Origin: Siderastrea radians
Taxonomy: Eukaryota > Cnidaria > Anthozoa > Scleractinia > Rhizangiidae
NCBI GenBank assembly: GCA_964017195.1
Contig: OZ024890.1
Span: 25,661,701-25,725,700, forward strand
Direction of reading: 5' to 3'
Length of the DNA: 64,000 bases
Shown: in pieces, positions 23,966 to 38,546 of the stretch
Numbering within the stretch: the first letter of the stretch is position 1
Layout: each line of letters opens with the position of its first letter
The notes under the pieces: generated by a model
Seen by the model: only the letters and a program-made list of their open reading frames with translations
What the model was told of the DNA's origin: nothing
Database searches by the model: none
Made by a program: the position numbers and the translations under genes

Positions 23966-26656
23966 TCAATCTTTTCCAAACAGAAATGTCAAAACATTTG
24001 TCATATGCGCCCAGTGGTGCTAATGGAAAATGAAAAGTTGACTCCGCCATAATCCACGCAACTATCACTTCCTATTTTCTCTATCAAAGTGAGCTGCCCT
24101 CTTCTTTCATTCACAAAAGTGAAAAAGGCCACGGAAAAAGATTTAGAAAATCTTGAGCTCCTTTCCACCAAGGTACCGAGAAACAAGAAACACCAAAGAT
24201 AAGTACCGCTTAGTAGCTTTCATTGAATAGCCACTCACTAAAACTACCACAGCACAAAACAACTGAAATCAGTATCACAGGAATATTTTGCTTATTTGGT
24301 GCTGTTGTAATTGCAATTGCTTATATTTGAATGGTCACACACTGGGAATTGTTTTGTCTTCTGTCAAGCTTAAAGTGAACGATTATAGATTTAACCTGAG
24401 CATTTCTCAAAGCTGACAGGACCCGAAGATCTCAGAGAACACAAAAAGTCACAATAATCGCGATAGAAGTAGCCGAAAACATGAAATGGACAGGGACGGG
24501 GGAGTTGCGATAAAAACAATCTTTGTCCATGGTTCTTTTTTTGTTTTTTGTTTTTTGGTGAGCTTCACGATCTTCTAAGAAAACATAAGAACTATAACTG
24601 GTCTACAGAAAGGGATGTAACGGCTATTAATCCTTTAACTTTTCATTTTCCAAAACGTGAAGAATCAAACGAAACAATAGGAGAGGACATCTCAATAACG
24701 TTCGTTTGAATTTTCACGTTTAGGATTTCATCTACAGACTCAAAAGAAAGAACGGTATTCTAGTATATGACTTAGTCAGGGTTTCACAATAAGAAAACAG
24801 TCAGTAACAAAATACAAGCACCCGAAGTCATTCAATAATAGTATCTAGGGTTAGGATACTCTCCTAAACATACACAAAGAAATCTTCCCACTTTTGATGT
24901 TCTAGTTCGTTTTCTCAGTCTTGACAACAAAAGACGCCGTTGCCAAGGTTTGTGGAGATGGTTGTTATGGAAACAAGGCCGCATGCTTCCCTATATAACC
25001 TAGAACGGGTGGTTGGCAGGTGTTTCGCTCGGAAAGGTCAAAATAACTAATTCAACTTGTACAAAAGCGATAAGTCTGCCAAACACTTAGGATAAGTGAG
25101 AGAATCTGTCATAATCAAACTCGCAGTTTTCTTGAGGTGTAATGCCAAGAAGGGGGATAGCTGCGTCAACTGAGCAAAATATTATTGTAGGTTAAACATT
25201 CAACGAAGCAATTTTAGCGGTCGTGAAGTCATGACACATTTGACAAACGCAGTTTTCCCCTCGAAAATAGTTTTAAAAGGACAGAAATTGCGACTGGCAA
25301 ACCAAACAAACCTTCATCTCGTATAATACATATTAGTTAAAGGGTTAAACGAAAATCACAATTCTGTAATTTATATAAGTGATTTGAATGACAATATATA
25401 AAGTAACCAGATCAATTTATAGCCACTCCAATTCATGGTAAAAACTAATAAAGACAACACTCTCACTTACGAGTCTACTAGCTGTGGACGTCTCGTCTAG
25501 TGTCTTCCTATCTGGAACACGGTAGAGTTGACCACAGATCACTCATACTCCCAAAATCCTTGATATGTAAAATTGTTTCCTTAAATGAACAAACCGGGGC
25601 TGAATTTTAGTAGCGAGAACAACAAAGCCCCGACGTTCAACTATTGTTCTAGCCTTTCTTCCCTTGACTTACCCACAAGCCACTGGTTCGACTACAACCT
25701 GCCTTTCAATTGAGTGATTCTGGCTTCTGATTGGCGGATTTGCGTGTCATCCTGGCAGCTTCATTTCTTTTTAATTTCTCTACTTTGAAAGCAGCTGGAA
25801 ATTTACCGTGCGTCACATTCCTTCAGCTGACAAGAGAGCTTTTACTACGCATCTGAGCAGGGATTTGTCTGCAATGTACGGGACTGAGAGGAAAAGATTT
25901 TCTTTTGCTGTGCGATACAACGGCGATCGTTTACTAACAGAAGATTGGATTACATTTATGGATGGATCTTATGTAAGAAACATCGTTCAATAACATGGCA
26001 GAATGTGGAATTGTGAATCGAGAGAGCATTGTGCTACGACCCGCGAAATCGACAAACGAAACGACGTGGAAAAATTCTATAAGGGGACGCATTATAAATT
26101 TTGCAGCGTTTCTCAGTGATTTCCATTATGACGATCAAATGTGGAGGAAAGGAAATCAAGCCTTCCTGTTGATCTGATCATGAAATGAACCGTTAGAACA
26201 CCTTCACCAAACAAGCGATAGTGAAGATGCTTGAAAAAATGTTTTCAGTGCTAACTGTCTCGACTTACTTGTCTCAAGTATCTGTCTTTGTCTTCTTGGC
26301 TGAAAAAGTGTGGAAAGAAACTTGGCGAAATCTAATATGGTGGCCGGGGCTCTCGGCGCAATATTCATTGGATAACTCAGTTATATAACATCGATCAGTA
26401 GACATACTGCGGATGGGAAACGTTGTAGTAATTCTCCAGTTCTTCCTTGGAAAGTTCATATCTTTCGTCTGTAACCTCGCCGGCTTTCCTTGCATAGTCG
26501 GACCTCAATGAAAGCTAGTTGAGCTGTCCTCTACAGTGGCGCTGTTTTTTATATGGCGCAAAATGGTTCTAGGTTACATTTCTGTGATAGAATTGAGAAG
26601 GTTATTTTTGGAGTGTTGTTGATTACCCTGTAAGAGTTTTGTTGTTTGAGTTCTTT

Positions 26657-26674
26657 AATAATAATAATAATAAT
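26657..26674. repeat. (ATA)n microsatellite
   Basis: About six ATA/TAA units in a row inside AT-rich non-coding sequence. Confidence 0.8.
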
Positions 26675-27885
26675 TTCAGTGGTGCCGTTTACTTAGCAAA
26701 ATTTTTCAAACTGAGTTCTTGTAGTTTTGTTCTTATTTATCCGAAATATAATGCTTCTTTGAGAAATGCTTCTTTAATATGGCCATATCCATCGAAAAGG
26801 CAAGGCTTTGTAATGCTGCCTCAGATATTCTTTCGGGTATCTCATGAAGAGAACGGAATAGCTCCTTGTGTAAAATAAAGTCGCTATGCTTCAATTCATG
26901 ACAATTAATTTACGTCACGAATCAATTTGCTGTTCCGCATTTCTTCATTTGCTTGTTTACTGACCTGTAAAGAAGCAATATTAAATCTTCGTGGAAGTGT
27001 TCTAAACCTTCTGATTCTTAGAGCGCGTTCTTTTGGGACTATTCCGGAATAGGAGTACTCGGACTAGACGGTATTTGTGTTCTTTTGGGAGCTATTCCGT
27101 TTTCGGAATGAACGGAATATCATTCCCTTCATTCTGCTCCCGATAACACAATAAACAGAATGAAAGGAATACGGTTTACTCTGAATAGACAGAATACACG
27201 TTCTTTTGGGAAATTTTTGGCGGGAAATCCTACGCGGCCGCAAACATAGTAGTAGTTCTCAGGTCACCTCCCCCATGGGTATTCCGTTTTAAGAATGAGT
27301 ATTCTTTTCGACATTGAAATTCCGTGTATTCTGTTATTCCTAAACCGGAATAAGAATAGCCCGAATAGTCACAAAAGCATGCACCCTTAATTCGAGCCCC
27401 TGAGACATTTCGGCCCCGAAAAGCCTTTTGTAAAATATGAACTACCGTACTCATTCTACAAAGCTGTTATTTAAACGTATCTTTAAGATACGAACAGGGG
27501 TACGAATGTTTAACTTAAAGCAAAGTTTCATGCTAAAGAAACGTTCTTATTTACAAAGTACAATGTGAATTATCTTGCCTGTAATCGCTCCGAAACGTTT
27601 CGGGGCTTTCGAGGAATGCACGCCAGACCAGAAAGAGAATCGGCAAGAGCTGAAAGCCTTTCGATTCTTAATCCGGGTCCATATGAGAATAAGAATCGGC
27701 AAGAGCTGACGAGCACCAAAAATTTTGTCGACTCAGGTAGATCTGCCCTAGCTAAAATCTGTTTAAGATTTTTTGTCAATTTGCAGTACACTTTCGTTTT
27801 CGTTTGGCATCCTCCTGTCGTTACTTCTAATAGTTTCTGGATTTCAGGAGCATGTGTCAGAGTACGCGGTATTTGAAGGCCAGGT

Positions 27886-28021
27886 AGGCTCAGTCTCCAG
27901 CCATGAGTGTCTCGATGCGTCCGCGATTCTCGCCACTGTCACGCGAGTGAGAATCGCGAAAATCGTGAAAGTGGCGAGAATCGCGGGCGCATCGAGACAT
28001 TCACGGCTGGAGACTGAGCCT
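27886..28021. repeat. Inverted repeat of about 136 bp
   Basis: Left arm from AGGCTCAGTCTCCAGCCATG and right arm ending GGCTGGAGACTGAGCCT are near-perfect reverse complements of about 58 bases around a short spacer (GCGAGTGAGAATCGCGAAAA). The arms contain GCGATTCTCGCCACT. It is a strong hairpin with no coding signal. Confidence 0.85.
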
Positions 28022-28262
28022 AAAGGCCAGGCTGCTGGAAATTTGAATATCCCCAACAATAACTATGCTAACAGCAGTATCGATAAAACGTCTATCTATG
28101 TAATTGGCATTTCCAGTAGGGATACAGAGTGTGCTAAGGCATGGATAAACAGGAGCGTATAACATGACGCCTTAAATGAGGTGGAGTGTTCGTGGCGAGA
28201 AAATCATTTTGGCAGTGGCAGGCATGGATCTTGTATAGGACTGTGGCTTCAGCTACTTACGG

Positions 28263-28440
28263 CAGTGGCGGATCCAGGATTTTTGAAAGGGGGTGGCTGA
28301 CCTGACAATAATATCGGAACCATCAGAGACAAAATCGCCTCAGTGATGGTTTAATGTTCCCTTTCTTGATTTCATTGCTTAAACGACCCCAAAGAGGGGG
28401 GTGGCCAGCCACCCAATGCACCCCACTGAATCCGCCCCTG
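28263..28440. mobile_element. MITE with CAGTGGCGGATCC ends
   Basis: The left end CAGTGGCGGATCCAGGATTT is mirrored by TGAATCCGCCCCTG at the right end. The interior holds GGGGGTGGCTGACC and its diverged complement GGTGGCCAGCCACCC. It is non-coding. The boundaries are approximate. Confidence 0.65.
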
Positions 28441-28867
28441 TTACGGTGTGTGGGACAGCTTGTCAATCGCCTGAGCTGTGAACTGATGAGATCAATGAGA
28501 GCGCATAACAGTCGACCAATGCGTTTTGTAAGATTGTCAAACGAGCATGATTTAAATGGGATGTACAGAAAGTGCACGATAGTTGACAAGAGCACAAAAA
28601 GTCCACGAGAGTACGTAAAGTTTGGCGGTCAAATGAGAGAAAGAGTGTGCCACCTTGTTCCCAGGGTCTTCCTTCTTTCTGCCTAATGGAATTCCAGGAA
28701 GACGGCAAATAGAAAGTCCCTGGAGAGTTTGAACTCTTCTCCGGCAATTCTAATGAAGAATTTAGCAAATTTAATCCCGATAAAAGCGCGACAAGAATGC
28801 GTAAGATTTGGTAGTCAAACATGAGAGTATACAAGGGACATACAAGTGCGTAAAACATTTGGCAGGG

Positions 28868-29408
28868 CAGTCAACTCATGGTTCCTTGTAACGGACACCA
28901 TTGGGAGCAAGATTTGGTGTCTGTAGGGAGATTCCGTAATAGCGGGAGTTATTTCAGTTCAGTATTAAACTTTTCTTCGCTGGGACCTCATCTCCTGTTC
29001 GTAATAACGGGGTGTCCAGAGTAGCGGGAAGTCTGCAAGGCGAGAGTTGACTGAGGCTGAAAGAGTATCGCTGCAATCAGTTTGACTGGTTGGAGTTTTT
29101 TCTTGGATTCCAAAGATATTACTTCCATTTAGGTTGCCAAAACAACAGCACCAACAACAGTCCTTTTCAGAACTTTTCAGGACTAGTTTCCCACAAGAAA
29201 ATACAATTCTAAACAATTTAGCTAACCACTACCGTCAACTCTCGCCTTGCGGACACCCAGCTACTGCGGACAACTTGTTTTTACGGACAGGAGCTGAGGT
29301 CCGGGCAAAGAAAAATTACTGAAAATACCTCCCGCTGCTACGGACTCTTTCTACTACGGATACCAAAATCTTGGTCCTAATGGTGTCCGTTATAAAGAGA
29401 GTTGACTG
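28868..29408. mobile_element. Non-autonomous DNA transposon with CAGTCAACTC ends
   Basis: The left end CAGTCAACTC and the following TAACGGACACCATTGG are mirrored at the right end by CCTAATGGTGTCCGTTATAA and GAGTTGACTG. Internal motifs such as CGAGAGTTGACTG and GCGGACACCC are further inverted repeats. About 540 bp with no transposase frame. Confidence 0.7.
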
Positions 29409-29836
29409 TAGTGCCAAATGTTATACGCACTTGTGTACTCTCGTGAAGACGTTTTACCTGGCCACCGTATAGAAGCCATGCTTCCTCACCTCAGAGTTCT
29501 TCTCTCTTTTTCTCGCTCTAGTGCCACCGTAATCTTGAATTCTTGAGCCATCTTTTTTCATCCGTTCAACTCTATAGTGAAGTTTGTTTCTGAACCGGCC
29601 CTGAAATGTATTTTCTGCTGGTATTGAATTGATACAGTTCATTAGCAGGTTATGTTTGTGCTATTGTAGTACACGCCTTAAGGCGTGTCTCCAGGGAATA
29701 TGTGATTGGATAGTTCTGGTATTTAAGGTTCTGCAGGAGTTAATCGATTCCTCTCGCTCTCGCTTTCCACTCTGGCGTTTGCTTTTTGATATCACTGAAA
29801 GGGAAACGACTGCGCCAGGACAGGAGTCGTCTTTAG

Positions 29837-30184
29837 AAGAAGCTGTTTTGTCGGGTCAACAAGAAGCGCCGAACCCTCAAGGACAGCGTCGAGAAGCCTT
29901 CCGAAGTCCGAAAGTTAGTCGCTGAAGGACAGCACTTAATCAAGAAGCGCCAAAAGTTAATAAAAATCGCCGATAGAAATAAAGACGGTTGGCTCGTAGT
30001 TCAAGAGTACGAATCCGATGATCTTGCGTCCGACTCAGAAGATGATAAAAAGCTTCGCAAGGCGAAAGTCGCAGCCAAAAGAAAAAGAAAAGAGGCGAAA
30101 TGCTGCAATGCTGCCAAGAAGTTTAAGTCTACTTGTGATTCTCAGCTTTCTCGTAGTAAGGTCTTTTATCTTTTTACTCTGTGA
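29837..30184 (+). pseudogene. Coding-like fragment, probable mobile-element remnant
   Basis: An open frame of 115 codons with no ATG near its start, opened by a stop at 29834-29836 and closed by TGA at 30182-30184. The translation is charged and looks like real protein: a basic helical segment (SEVRKLVAEGQHLIKKRQ), then KIADRNKDGWLVVQEYESDD, an acidic run DLASDSEDD, and a Lys/Arg-rich tail. I recall similar acidic-then-basic segments in repeat-encoded polyproteins of cnidarians, but I cannot name the element. No partner domain (reverse transcriptase, integrase, recombinase) was found beside it. Confidence 0.45.
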
Positions 30185-31559
30185 AGTCTCGCGTGGTTGG
30201 ATTGCCTGAGCATCCAACCATCAAGCTGTTGTGATTAAGTTTTCTACAGTATTTAAGGGGAAAATAATTTACGTTCGTTTGAGCGTAGCGAATTAGAACG
30301 TAATGGAACTTGGCTTTATCCCGATGCGCACTCGTGCGTGACTCCTATTTCCGTAGCATAAGGGCGAGAATTACTGCTGAACACTCGTGACATCTGCGTC
30401 AAGCGCCAAAAGTTGTTTGAGGTCACGACAGAGCAAAACCTACCTTCCCAGGAAAAAATGTTACAGTTACAAGTGCTTTCCTTAGAAGGGGAAAGATGAA
30501 CTTAAGTTCATCGAAGGTTAACTTAACCCCACGTTTTTTCATTGATTGTTTTTTTTTGGGGGGGGGAGGGGTGGGGGTGGGAAATCAGATTTCATACCCG
30601 GATGAAGATAGGCTACGATTAAAAAAACATTGGAAGCAAACCAAAAAAACCAGCACGCTGTACAGCCATGGGCCAAATAACCTCGTTTAACGGATATCTC
30701 TCTTTTTTCCGCCTCCTGGAGCAAGCAAAGTGACCCTAGAAAAAGGCTGTGAACATACATGCATTTGGGTCAGCAAATGGAAGTTACATGTACTTAATAT
30801 GGCGCACTGAGTGGATGACATACAGTCGAACCTGTCGAAAGGAAAATTAGTAGCCTAGAAGAACTGGTGGCTTACGAGAGGACCGCAAATGTGATTTGAC
30901 TGACAAAAAGAAATTTGTTATCACGGAAAAGAAAGTGGTCACTTATAGAGGCGATCGCTTGCAACAGGTAGTAGCTTCCAAAAGGTAGGGCTTTAAGAAG
31001 TGCTCGCTCACGAGGGGTTGTCGTTCAGGAAGGTTCAACTGCAGTCAGTTTGAACTAAATGCACTTCCATATGTCAGCAATGGCAATAAAATGTCAAATT
31101 TCAGTTTAAAAAACGCTTAAAGAGCTGAAACTCATTGTCAAGTTATGAGCCCAAAGTCCATATGCAAATTCACCACATTCCACTAGCACATTAGTACTCG
31201 GGATAGGAGACTTTGTTTGAATATCATATATTTTCACTTTAGCACTCATTTCCCAAATTACAGTATTTCCAACACCCTAGCGTGGGGAAAAGAGAGACCC
31301 TGGGTGGGAAAGAATTATTTAACAGCTTTTACAGGAAGCCATTCATCGTTTAGCTCCGCTTGGCGAACTGTTCATGTATTGTCGAGCTTCTCGAACAATA
31401 TCTGAGGTGTTATCACAACGGTGTTAATCAATTCGGAGCTAGCCCAAGCTTTTCGCAAACAAATTTTTCTGTCCTTTTATAACTGTTGAAGAGCGAAAGG
31501 AGAAGCCAAACTATACTCTCTACCACTAGAACAAGTCTGAGAAGAAGGCAACATTAAAT

Positions 31560-32200
31560 TACCGTAAATGATCGATTAAGCGCCGCTTCTCGAATTATGC
31601 GCCGCTCTCGAATAAGTGCCGCGGCGCTAATTTGGGTATTTACAAATAAACGCCCCACCTTTGTTACGGCGCTCGATATAAGAAGATATCAAAACCATAT
31701 TGCTTGAGAAATAAGACTCCGACCAACTCGTGAGTTCTAAGTTTTAATGTGGGGAAAATCTTGAAACCGGGTTCATATAACAGTTCGAGGTGCACATATT
31801 TGTCCGTTTTCTTGCACAGCTCTGAGTTCATCACTTGTGCAATTCTCCGGTTTGCAGTGTGTGCTGTGAACTTGGCGGGAACGACCAGTCCGACCTCGCG
31901 CTTTCTCTTTCCCGTAGCCTCAGCCAAGACGCTATTTGTTTTGTCCGCCTTCAGAAAATAATCTATTAAACTTGACAGTTCCATAGGGATATGCCCAACA
32001 AGTGTCTTCTTTCCTTCTCGGCTTAGAACCTTAAAAAGACCAACAGCATGCTCATCATAGTCCTTCGCGTCTTTCCTCGTGTCTTCGTCGCATTCCAGCT
32101 CTTCACCCTCTTGAAATAAGCGCCGCTCTCGAGTAAGCGCCGCACCATTAACAGGGAAGATTAAATAAGCGCCGCGGCACTTAATCGATCATTTACGGTA
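31560..32200. mobile_element. Inverted-repeat element with TTACCGTAAATGATCGATTA ends
   Basis: The left end (TTACCGTAAATGATCGATTA then AGCGCCGC) is matched by the right end GCCGCGGCACTTAATCGATC then ATTTACGGTAA. Sub-terminal repeats of AAGCGCCGC follow on both sides. The middle carries a minus-strand open frame, listed separately. Confidence 0.8.
31664..32166 (-). pseudogene. HIRAN-like open frame inside a MITE
   Basis: A minus-strand frame open from the right terminal repeat to a stop at 31664-31666. It has no ATG at its upstream end; the first is at 31984. The pattern KDYDEHAVGLFK ... KKTLVGHIPMELSSLIDYFL, then TGKRKREVGLVVPAKFTAHT, recalls HIRAN domains (D..A..V ... G..VGHIP..L). HIRAN modules bind DNA ends and occur in repair helicases and in mobile-element proteins. 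The fit is by eye only. The frame fills most of the element, so it may be the remnant of the element's own gene or a captured exon. Confidence 0.4.
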
Positions 32201-32539
32201 AGTACTTTTTTGATCCAAGCAACATGTGGATCTTGCACGACTCTCAAATGCTTGAGTTACGAAGCTAAACCAGACGCCAAAACATCAGGTCTGATTGGAG
32301 CAAAAAGAAACTCGTTAATGACCTGTTTGCGTTTCTTTCATTCTTTTCGGAGAGTGATTATGACAGGAAATAGAGAGCAGGTGCTACTATTGTCATGAAC
32401 CACTCTTTTGTGTATGCGCAAAAATAATGTAAAAGCGAAGTGTACATTGGTGTTTGTGCATGATCTATAAATTTTAAGTCAACACTCATATAAAGTGATT
32501 GAAGCTTTGAGTGTGTGGGGAAATTTCTACAGTGTGACC

Positions 32540-32640
32540 TCTTATTAAATGAAAGCAATTGACGGGTACTTTCCGGGCCTGGTTAAGGTGCAACCATTCA
32601 ACTGAAAGCTACCGAGCAGAATTTCCCTGTGCTAATAGGT
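32540..32640 (+). repeat. Dispersed coral-type repeat, diverged copy
   Basis: Contains AAGGTGCAACCATTCAACTG, then AAAGCTACCGAGCAG, and a diverged upstream half-copy (ATGAAAGCAATTGACGGGTA). Confidence 0.6.
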
Positions 32641-34965
32641 GTTTGGTTTTCGAAATTTTACAAAGTGAAGTTTGAGATTTTTTTTCTCACTGTGAGCACT
32701 CTTAGCAACGAAAGAGCTAGAGATTGTAAATCACTGTTCGTGATGTGTGGACCACTGTGAGACAATAAAACTACAAATAAAGCAATTATTTGGAATTTAA
32801 GCGGTTTCACTTTTCCTTAGTAACAATGCTGGCTCATGACGTTTCGCTGACGGCGTGGATGAGACGCTTCATTATACTTTTGTACGCTCGCGCGTATTAT
32901 TTACAACGCTTCGTTAAAGAGGCGGAATTCAGCGATTAAAGGGTTTGCCTGTTCAGTGATTTTACGAGTGCAATCAGAACTTCTCTTCGGCATATTGACC
33001 ATAGGATGTGAAAAAAATTTCCACTTATTTAAACATGGGTGTGTAATTCTTTCCGTGAAATCCATACCATTTCCACCGCACCATCCGTATCCATTTTTTA
33101 CGCGAAAATGATCATTTTGAAAATGTCTTCGTATAACACTATCATCGTTCTAGATACAAAATCTCTTTCATGCGGAGGAATTTCGAAATTTCGGCTGGAA
33201 TGAGCAAGCTAAGAGATTTTTATAGGAGTGGATTAATATCTCGGACAGAACAACAGACAAACTTAAAACAATTTATTATTTGCTCAATGAGTCTTCACAA
33301 GAGCCATTGATTCGACAAAACAAAACTACACGGTTGACCTGTTTATTTAAACACACAGCTTTTCTGACTGTCAATTGCTTCTACCATCCTACCCTCTGGA
33401 AAACATATTTTCTTCTTTGAGACACCGTGAAGGATACAGTTTTGGAAGAACTGGATCAAAATACATGAAAAGTGAGACAAATTTCCCAACATAGAACGGG
33501 AAAAATCGAGAAAACATTTTCGCCTCATCTCTTGTCACCTGCTCTGTGATGTCCAAAGCACCAATTGTTCCTTGCAAACTTTGACACTTACTCTCGCTCC
33601 TGATTGGCCAAGAAGCGCGAAAACATGTCTTAAACCATTGGTTACGTCTGACAGTTCACCAGAGGTTGTGTTTTATTATTAAATAGCAATCCAATTATAT
33701 CAATATTACCTAAGAGTCGATTTGGCTCATGACTTAGCCATTGTTTCACACGGCGGGCAGCTGATTCGCGCGCTGTGATTGGCTCGACTAAACATAAGCA
33801 TGTTAAGCTTGCATTACGTCATACCAAATAAAATTTCCTCCTTTGTAATGCCACGTCAAGCAAGGAAAGGTGGTTGGACGGTTATACGCACATGCGCGCT
33901 AGCCCCCCGAGCGCCAGTATTGAAACATTTGAGAGCAAAGTCAGTTTCAGACCTCACGGTAACGTCTACTGACAGGGCTTCTTTTCCATCGGAAACAAAA
34001 AGCTTTGTCGCAGGTTAGTCTCCCTGGAAAACATTGTAAACATCTTGGGTGAGACACGAACATAAACGGATACAGTTGTGAAGGCAAAAGGAACTGGAGG
34101 TTTAGTGGTAAACGATCTTCGAATAATTGCGAAACGCGATTCTTCCTCCACGGAATTTCTCGCCCAGTTTTCCGCTGCGGAAACGCTGCTGTTTTTACAA
34201 GTTCCACACCGATGCGGAAATTGGATTTCATCCAAACAAATGGGATTTGAACACAAGTATTGTTAATTACTCTAGCTTGGGTTTATTCACTTGCCCATCT
34301 GTTTGGATTAAGTTTGCTTTCCTCGCCGTATAAATTTGATTTATCAAAGGAGGAGGAGTCTGCGTTTTGTTGCCAGGAAGGGGAATTCCTGCACACTTAT
34401 CTGAGTAGTGAAGGTGGAGTTAACTTGGAGTTATATTATATCGGCCGTGGTATCTTTCTTCCATACAATTATCGCTCTCTAACAAGAGAAAATAGTTAAT
34501 GCGGACCTGAATTATTATCGTGTTTGAATTTCTTTCCCAAGTTGAAGCTTGGTAGAGAGATCAAGTGCGATCAGTGGGAATTAATTGGCTTCCATTTCAT
34601 CGAAGGGGAATAATTTTTATCTGAAACGAAGAGCAATATTTTGATCTTGCCAATTTTAAATTTCGCCACAAATTTTCACTCTTACTTAAGGTAATTATGA
34701 CATGTTTAACGCTCTGTCAACAAGTTTCTTCTTGTCAAAGACAGATTTATCTGAAGAGTTCTAGGCAATAGAATGAGAAATAGTAGATAAATTTGGCTTT
34801 AGAAAGGGGATTGAAATTCCATTTCTCTCTAGATCGTGAAAAAAATTTTGGCGCGCAAGATACTTTGCTGATGAGATGAATCACAACTTGTCAATAATTA
34901 ATTACTAATCAGGGTGTTCGAGAATCATTGATCACTTGTTCTCTTGTTCATTTCATCGCCAGGTT

Positions 34966-38546
<3,581 letters not shown>

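Larger units (their letters stand above)
20115..34965. other. Intergenic stretch between divergent genes B and C
   Basis: About 14.8 kb separates the start codons of two divergently transcribed paralogues. The 5' UTR exons and promoters of both should lie here but could not be fixed. Donor-like sites exist (for example GTTAGT at 34014 plus and GTAAGT near 25474 minus) without support. The rest is repeats: tandem coral-type repeat, foldback elements and transposon-derived open frames, listed separately. Confidence 0.45.

Noticed and set aside
27028..27410. ATTCCG/CGGAAT-rich segment as a defined transposon
   Set aside because: The ends are partly similar in inverted orientation, but boundaries and duplications could not be fixed.
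28354..28858. Frames of 90-131 codons on both strands
   Set aside because: They lie across a MITE and its flank; the translations look random.
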